Positions 5,695-8,355 of a DNA stretch of 8,355 bases are shown in pieces (positions within the stretch are counted from its first letter, which is position 1; each line of letters opens with the position of its first letter). Made by a program: the position numbers and the translations under genes. The notes beneath the pieces were generated by a model. It had not been told where the DNA came from. It made no database searches and saw only the letters and a program-made list of their open reading frames with translations. Origin of the DNA: Desulfobulbaceae bacterium (GTDB lineage: Bacteria > Desulfobacterota > Desulfobulbia > Desulfobulbales > Desulfobulbaceae); assembly GCA_026986885.1 (NCBI GenBank), contig JALSNT010000519.1, forward strand, positions 1 to 8,355, in the 5' to 3' direction.

Positions 5695-8016
5695 CGTTTG
5701 CTGCTCCTGTTGCTGCTGCTCCTTTGCGCAACAGGTTCATTTGTCCTGTGGCAAACGGTACAGCGGCTGGATCAGGAAATAACCACCCGCTTTGAGGGGA
5801 GACGATGGGAACTGCCGGCACGGATATATGCCCGGCCGCTGGAACTGTATCCAGGGAAAAAAATATTGAAAACCCAGATGTTGCGGGAGTTGAACCTCCT
5901 TGGTTACAGACGGGACGACAACCTGGACACACCGGGAACATACCGAACAGACGGCGCCCACATCGGTATCCATGCCCGGGCCTTCCACTTCACAGACGGC
6001 TTGCGAGCGGATAAAAAGATGGAATTCTCCATCAAAGACGGGCAAATAAGCGCGTTTATTGATGACCGGGGCCGGAAAATTCCGCTGTTTGCCCTGGAAC
6101 CCCTGCAGATTGCCACCATTTACCCGGGCGACAACGAAGACAGGATTCTCGTTCATCTTGCCGACACACCGCCCCTGTTGATAAAAATGCTGCTGCTGAC
6201 AGAGGACAGGAAATTTTATCAGCATATCGGTGTCAGGCCGACGGCCATTCTGCGGGCACTGCTGGCGAATATTAAAGCGGGCAAAACCGTTCAGGGCGGC
6301 TCCACCCTGACCCAGCAATTAGTGAAAAATTTTTTCCTCACCAGCGAGCAGAGCCTGACACGAAAAATAAACGAGGCCCTGATGGCCCTGCTCCTTGAAT
6401 ATCACTATTCAAAGGATGAAATACTTGAAACCTATATCAATGAAATCTATTTAGGGCAGAACGGCAACCATGCCGTCCACGGCTTTGCCACGGCAAGTCG
6501 CTTCTACTTCAAACGAAATATCAATGAGTTAACCGCAGGCCAGATAGCCATGCTGGTCGGACTGGCCAAGGGTGCTTCTTTCTATGACCCGCGAAAACAC
6601 CCGGCAAGGGCGAAAAAAAGACGTGATTTTATCCTGGCCGCATCGGAAAAAGCCGGCCTGCTGCCGACGGCGGCAGCACAGCAGTTCCGCAAGCTCCCCA
6701 TAAGTGTCATAGAAAAACAATCCGCGGCCACCACCCGGTATCCCGCCTTTATCGAACTGGTTCGCAGACAGCTGACCCGGGATTACCGGGACGAAGACCT
6801 GAAAAGTGAAGGGCTTTTTATCTTTACCACCCTGGATCCCATCATTCAGCAGCAGGCTGAAGACAGCCTGGCACAAATACTTGCAGCCATCGAGCATGAG
6901 CGTAAAATGGCACCGGACAGCCTGCAAGGTGCCGTGGTCGTCTGTTCCGTGGATCAAGGAGAGGTTCAGGCAGTGGTCGGCGACCGCCGTTCCGGCCGGG
7001 CAGGTTTCAACAGGGCCCTTGACATGCAGCGGCCTGTCGGCTCGGTCATCAAGCCCGGCATCTATCTGAGTGCGCTGGACCGACCGGACAAATATAACCT
7101 GCTGACCATGCTTGACGATGCTCCGCTCTCCATTCCTGTGGAAAACGGTAACTGGCAACCGGAAAACTATGATAAACATTTTCATGGCCCGGTCACGCTC
7201 CGGGAGGCGCTGATACACTCCATGAACGTGCCGACCGTACGGCTCGGCATGAACCTTGGTCTGAATACGGTTATCGGCACCCTGCATAAGCTGGGAATTA
7301 ACGGGGAAATATCACCCTATCCGGCATTACTGCTGGGCGCCCTTGATCTGGCACCCGTGCAGGTATTACAGATGTACCAGACCCTTGCCGCCGGCGGCTA
7401 TCAAAGCCCCCTGCGCACCATTCTTGCCGTCATGGACCAGGAAAACAGGCTGCTGCAGCGGTATCCTCTCACCGTGGAGCAGGCGGCAAAGCCGGCACCG
7501 GTGTTCTGCATCAACACCGTGCTGCATGAAATCACAAAAACCGGAACGGCCGGATCATTGCAACACCTCCTGCCCCCGACTTTAAAGGTAGCCGGTAAAA
7601 CCGGCACCACCAATGATTTGCGTGACTCCTGGTTTGCCGGTTTTTCCAATTCCCAGGTGGCGGTGAGCTGGATCGGCCGTGATGACAACAAGTCAACCGG
7701 ACTCACCGGCGCAAGCGGGGCCCTGCGTGTCTGGGCCGACCTGATGAAGCATATAACAACAACACCACTTGATCTGCAGCCGCCGGCAGGAATCGACCTG
7801 TATTTTTCCGATGTCAAAAACGGCCGCCTCTTTGCCGATCAATGCAGGCAGGGCGAACTCATTCCCTTTATTCGCGGCGGCCTGCTGCCGCCGGTTACCA
7901 CCTGTCCTGCGGCTGTAAACTACCGACAGGCGAAGCGACACGAAAAAAGGGAGACAAACGCCGGAAAACCGACACTGGAACAACGGCTCCGACAACTTTT
8001 ACGGATTTTCCAATGA
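5662..8016 (+). CDS. mrcB: Class A penicillin-binding protein 1b (glycosyltransferase plus transpeptidase)
   Basis: Bifunctional peptidoglycan synthase anchored in the inner membrane: it polymerises lipid II and cross-links the peptides. Up to 784 aa (782 from ATG 5668). A positive patch and a Leu-rich membrane anchor (residues 11-30) are followed by a UB2H-like region (about 50-150) typical of PBP1b. The GT51 domain contains catalytic Glu181 in TEDRKFYQHIG, GGSTLTQQLVKN (212-223), RKINEAL and ILETYINEIYLGQ. The transpeptidase has Ser461-x-x-Lys464 (GSVIKP), Ser520-Met-Asn522 and Lys646-Thr-Gly (AGKTGTT). All catalytic motifs are intact, and long stretches resemble E. coli PBP1b. The start is uncertain: TTG 5662 or ATG 5668, neither with a good Shine-Dalgarno. 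Its stop overlaps the next start by ATGA, implying translational coupling to the TPR lipoprotein. Confidence 0.95.
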   Translation: MSMKLFSLSIKRLLLLLLLLLCATGSFVLWQTVQRLDQEITTRFEGRRWELPARIYARPLELYPGKKILKTQMLRELNLLGYRRDDNLDTPGTYRTDGAHIGIHARAFHFTDGLRADKKMEFSIKDGQISAFIDDRGRKIPLFALEPLQIATIYPGDNEDRILVHLADTPPLLIKMLLLTEDRKFYQHIGVRPTAILRALLANIKAGKTVQGGSTLTQQLVKNFFLTSEQSLTRKINEALMALLLEYHYSKDEILETYINEIYLGQNGNHAVHGFATASRFYFKRNINELTAGQIAMLVGLAKGASFYDPRKHPARAKKRRDFILAASEKAGLLPTAAAQQFRKLPISVIEKQSAATTRYPAFIELVRRQLTRDYRDEDLKSEGLFIFTTLDPIIQQQAEDSLAQILAAIEHERKMAPDSLQGAVVVCSVDQGEVQAVVGDRRSGRAGFNRALDMQRPVGSVIKPGIYLSALDRPDKYNLLTMLDDAPLSIPVENGNWQPENYDKHFHGPVTLREALIHSMNVPTVRLGMNLGLNTVIGTLHKLGINGEISPYPALLLGALDLAPVQVLQMYQTLAAGGYQSPLRTILAVMDQENRLLQRYPLTVEQAAKPAPVFCINTVLHEITKTGTAGSLQHLLPPTLKVAGKTGTTNDLRDSWFAGFSNSQVAVSWIGRDDNKSTGLTGASGALRVWADLMKHITTTPLDLQPPAGIDLYFSDVKNGRLFADQCRQGELIPFIRGGLLPPVTTCPAAVNYRQAKRHEKRETNAGKPTLEQRLRQLLRIFQ

Positions 8017-8355
8017 AACTATCACTGCTTTATCCCCCAACCCTGCTGCTGATCCTGCTTATCGCCAACGGCTGCGCTCCCCGCTATCCTGTCGCCACCC
8101 CGTATCATAAGGCTTCGGCGCCCGGGCAAAGGGAGCAGGATACCATGGCACCCGCAGCGCAGGCACGCCCTGTCAAGATCAATCCTCTCGTCGAAAAAAT
8201 TCGGACCAGGGCAACGGCCCTGCTGAAATCCGGTCGGCCGGATGCAGCGGCCCAGGCCATTGAGCGTGGACTGCGTATCGCTCCCAAGAACGGTTATCTC
8301 TGGTCGCAACTGGCGGAGATCAGACTCAAGCAGGGACACGAACGCCAGGCCCGTC
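8013..8355 (+). CDS. TPR-containing lipoprotein, possible PBP1b activator (partial)
   Basis: The first 114 codons are inside the window; the 3' end is missing. A hydrophobic signal segment (residues 10-18) ends in I-A-N-G-Cys21, a slightly atypical lipobox, so the mature protein would be lipid-anchored at Cys21. A Pro/Ala/Gln-rich linker (22-55) follows. Residues about 65-98 (ATALLKSGRPDAAAQAIERG, then LRIAP and LWSQLAEIRLKQG) fit a TPR helix pair and the start of the next. The start overlaps the PBP1b stop in ATGA, so the two are almost surely co-translated. In Pseudomonas a TPR lipoprotein (LpoP) encoded with PBP1b activates it from the outer membrane. An analogous role here is inferred from gene order and domain type, not from sequence identity. 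Confidence 0.8.
   Translation, partial: MKLSLLYPPTLLLILLIANGCAPRYPVATPYHKASAPGQREQDTMAPAAQARPVKINPLVEKIRTRATALLKSGRPDAAAQAIERGLRIAPKNGYLWSQLAEIRLKQGHERQAR

Noticed and set aside
6529..7287. Long minus-strand open frame inside the PBP gene
   Set aside because: It lies opposite the GT51 and transpeptidase domains with all catalytic motifs on the plus strand, and its translation resembles no family I know.
8022..8339. Minus-strand open frame opposite the lipoprotein
   Set aside because: It is antisense to a frame with start overlap, signal peptide, lipobox and TPR pattern, and it shows no recognisable protein features itself.

Overview
This window looks like chromosomal DNA of an anaerobic or microaerophilic Gram-negative bacterium, most likely a Desulfobacterota (deltaproteobacterial) lineage. 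That placement is an inference from three things: a peroxiredoxin read through an in-frame UGA at its catalytic position, the start of a rubrerythrin, and a PBP1b-type cell-wall synthase paired with a lipoprotein. No gene-free stretch exceeds 300 bases. The longest gaps (854-1077, 3280-3498 and 3955-4159) are regulatory and are described below.

Left part (1-3954, all on the minus strand): a peroxide-defence cluster, read right to left as a PerR/Fur-family repressor (3499-3954), catalase-peroxidase KatG (1078-3279), a peroxiredoxin (131-853) and the first 21 codons of rubrerythrin (1-65, cut by the window edge). The peroxiredoxin is the most notable gene. It appears as two open frames separated by one TGA, and that TGA stands exactly where the peroxidatic cysteine belongs (FTFV-U-ATE). 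A 7-bp hairpin with a GGUC loop follows ten bases later, as expected for a bacterial SECIS element. I call it a selenoprotein of about 203 or 240 residues. It also lacks the usual C-terminal resolving cysteine.

Regulation: three near-identical 15-bp 7-1-7 inverted repeats (working consensus TAAGAATNATTCTTA) lie at the perR start, between perR and the divergent nitroreductase, and between the -35 and -10 elements of katG. They fit a local PerR circuit in which the repressor controls itself and katG, and perhaps the nitroreductase. A terminator follows perR, so katG has its own promoter. A perfect 14-bp palindrome at the likely katG transcription start may be a second, unassigned operator.

Middle (4160-5516): a nitroreductase-family flavoprotein on the plus strand converges on a HAD-superfamily phosphatase on the minus strand, with only 31 bp between them.

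Right part (5662-8355, plus strand): a bifunctional class A penicillin-binding protein of the PBP1b type overlaps by four bases (ATGA) the start of a TPR lipoprotein that runs off the window. The pair resembles a cell-wall synthase with its own outer-membrane lipoprotein activator, comparable to PBP1b with LpoP in Pseudomonas.
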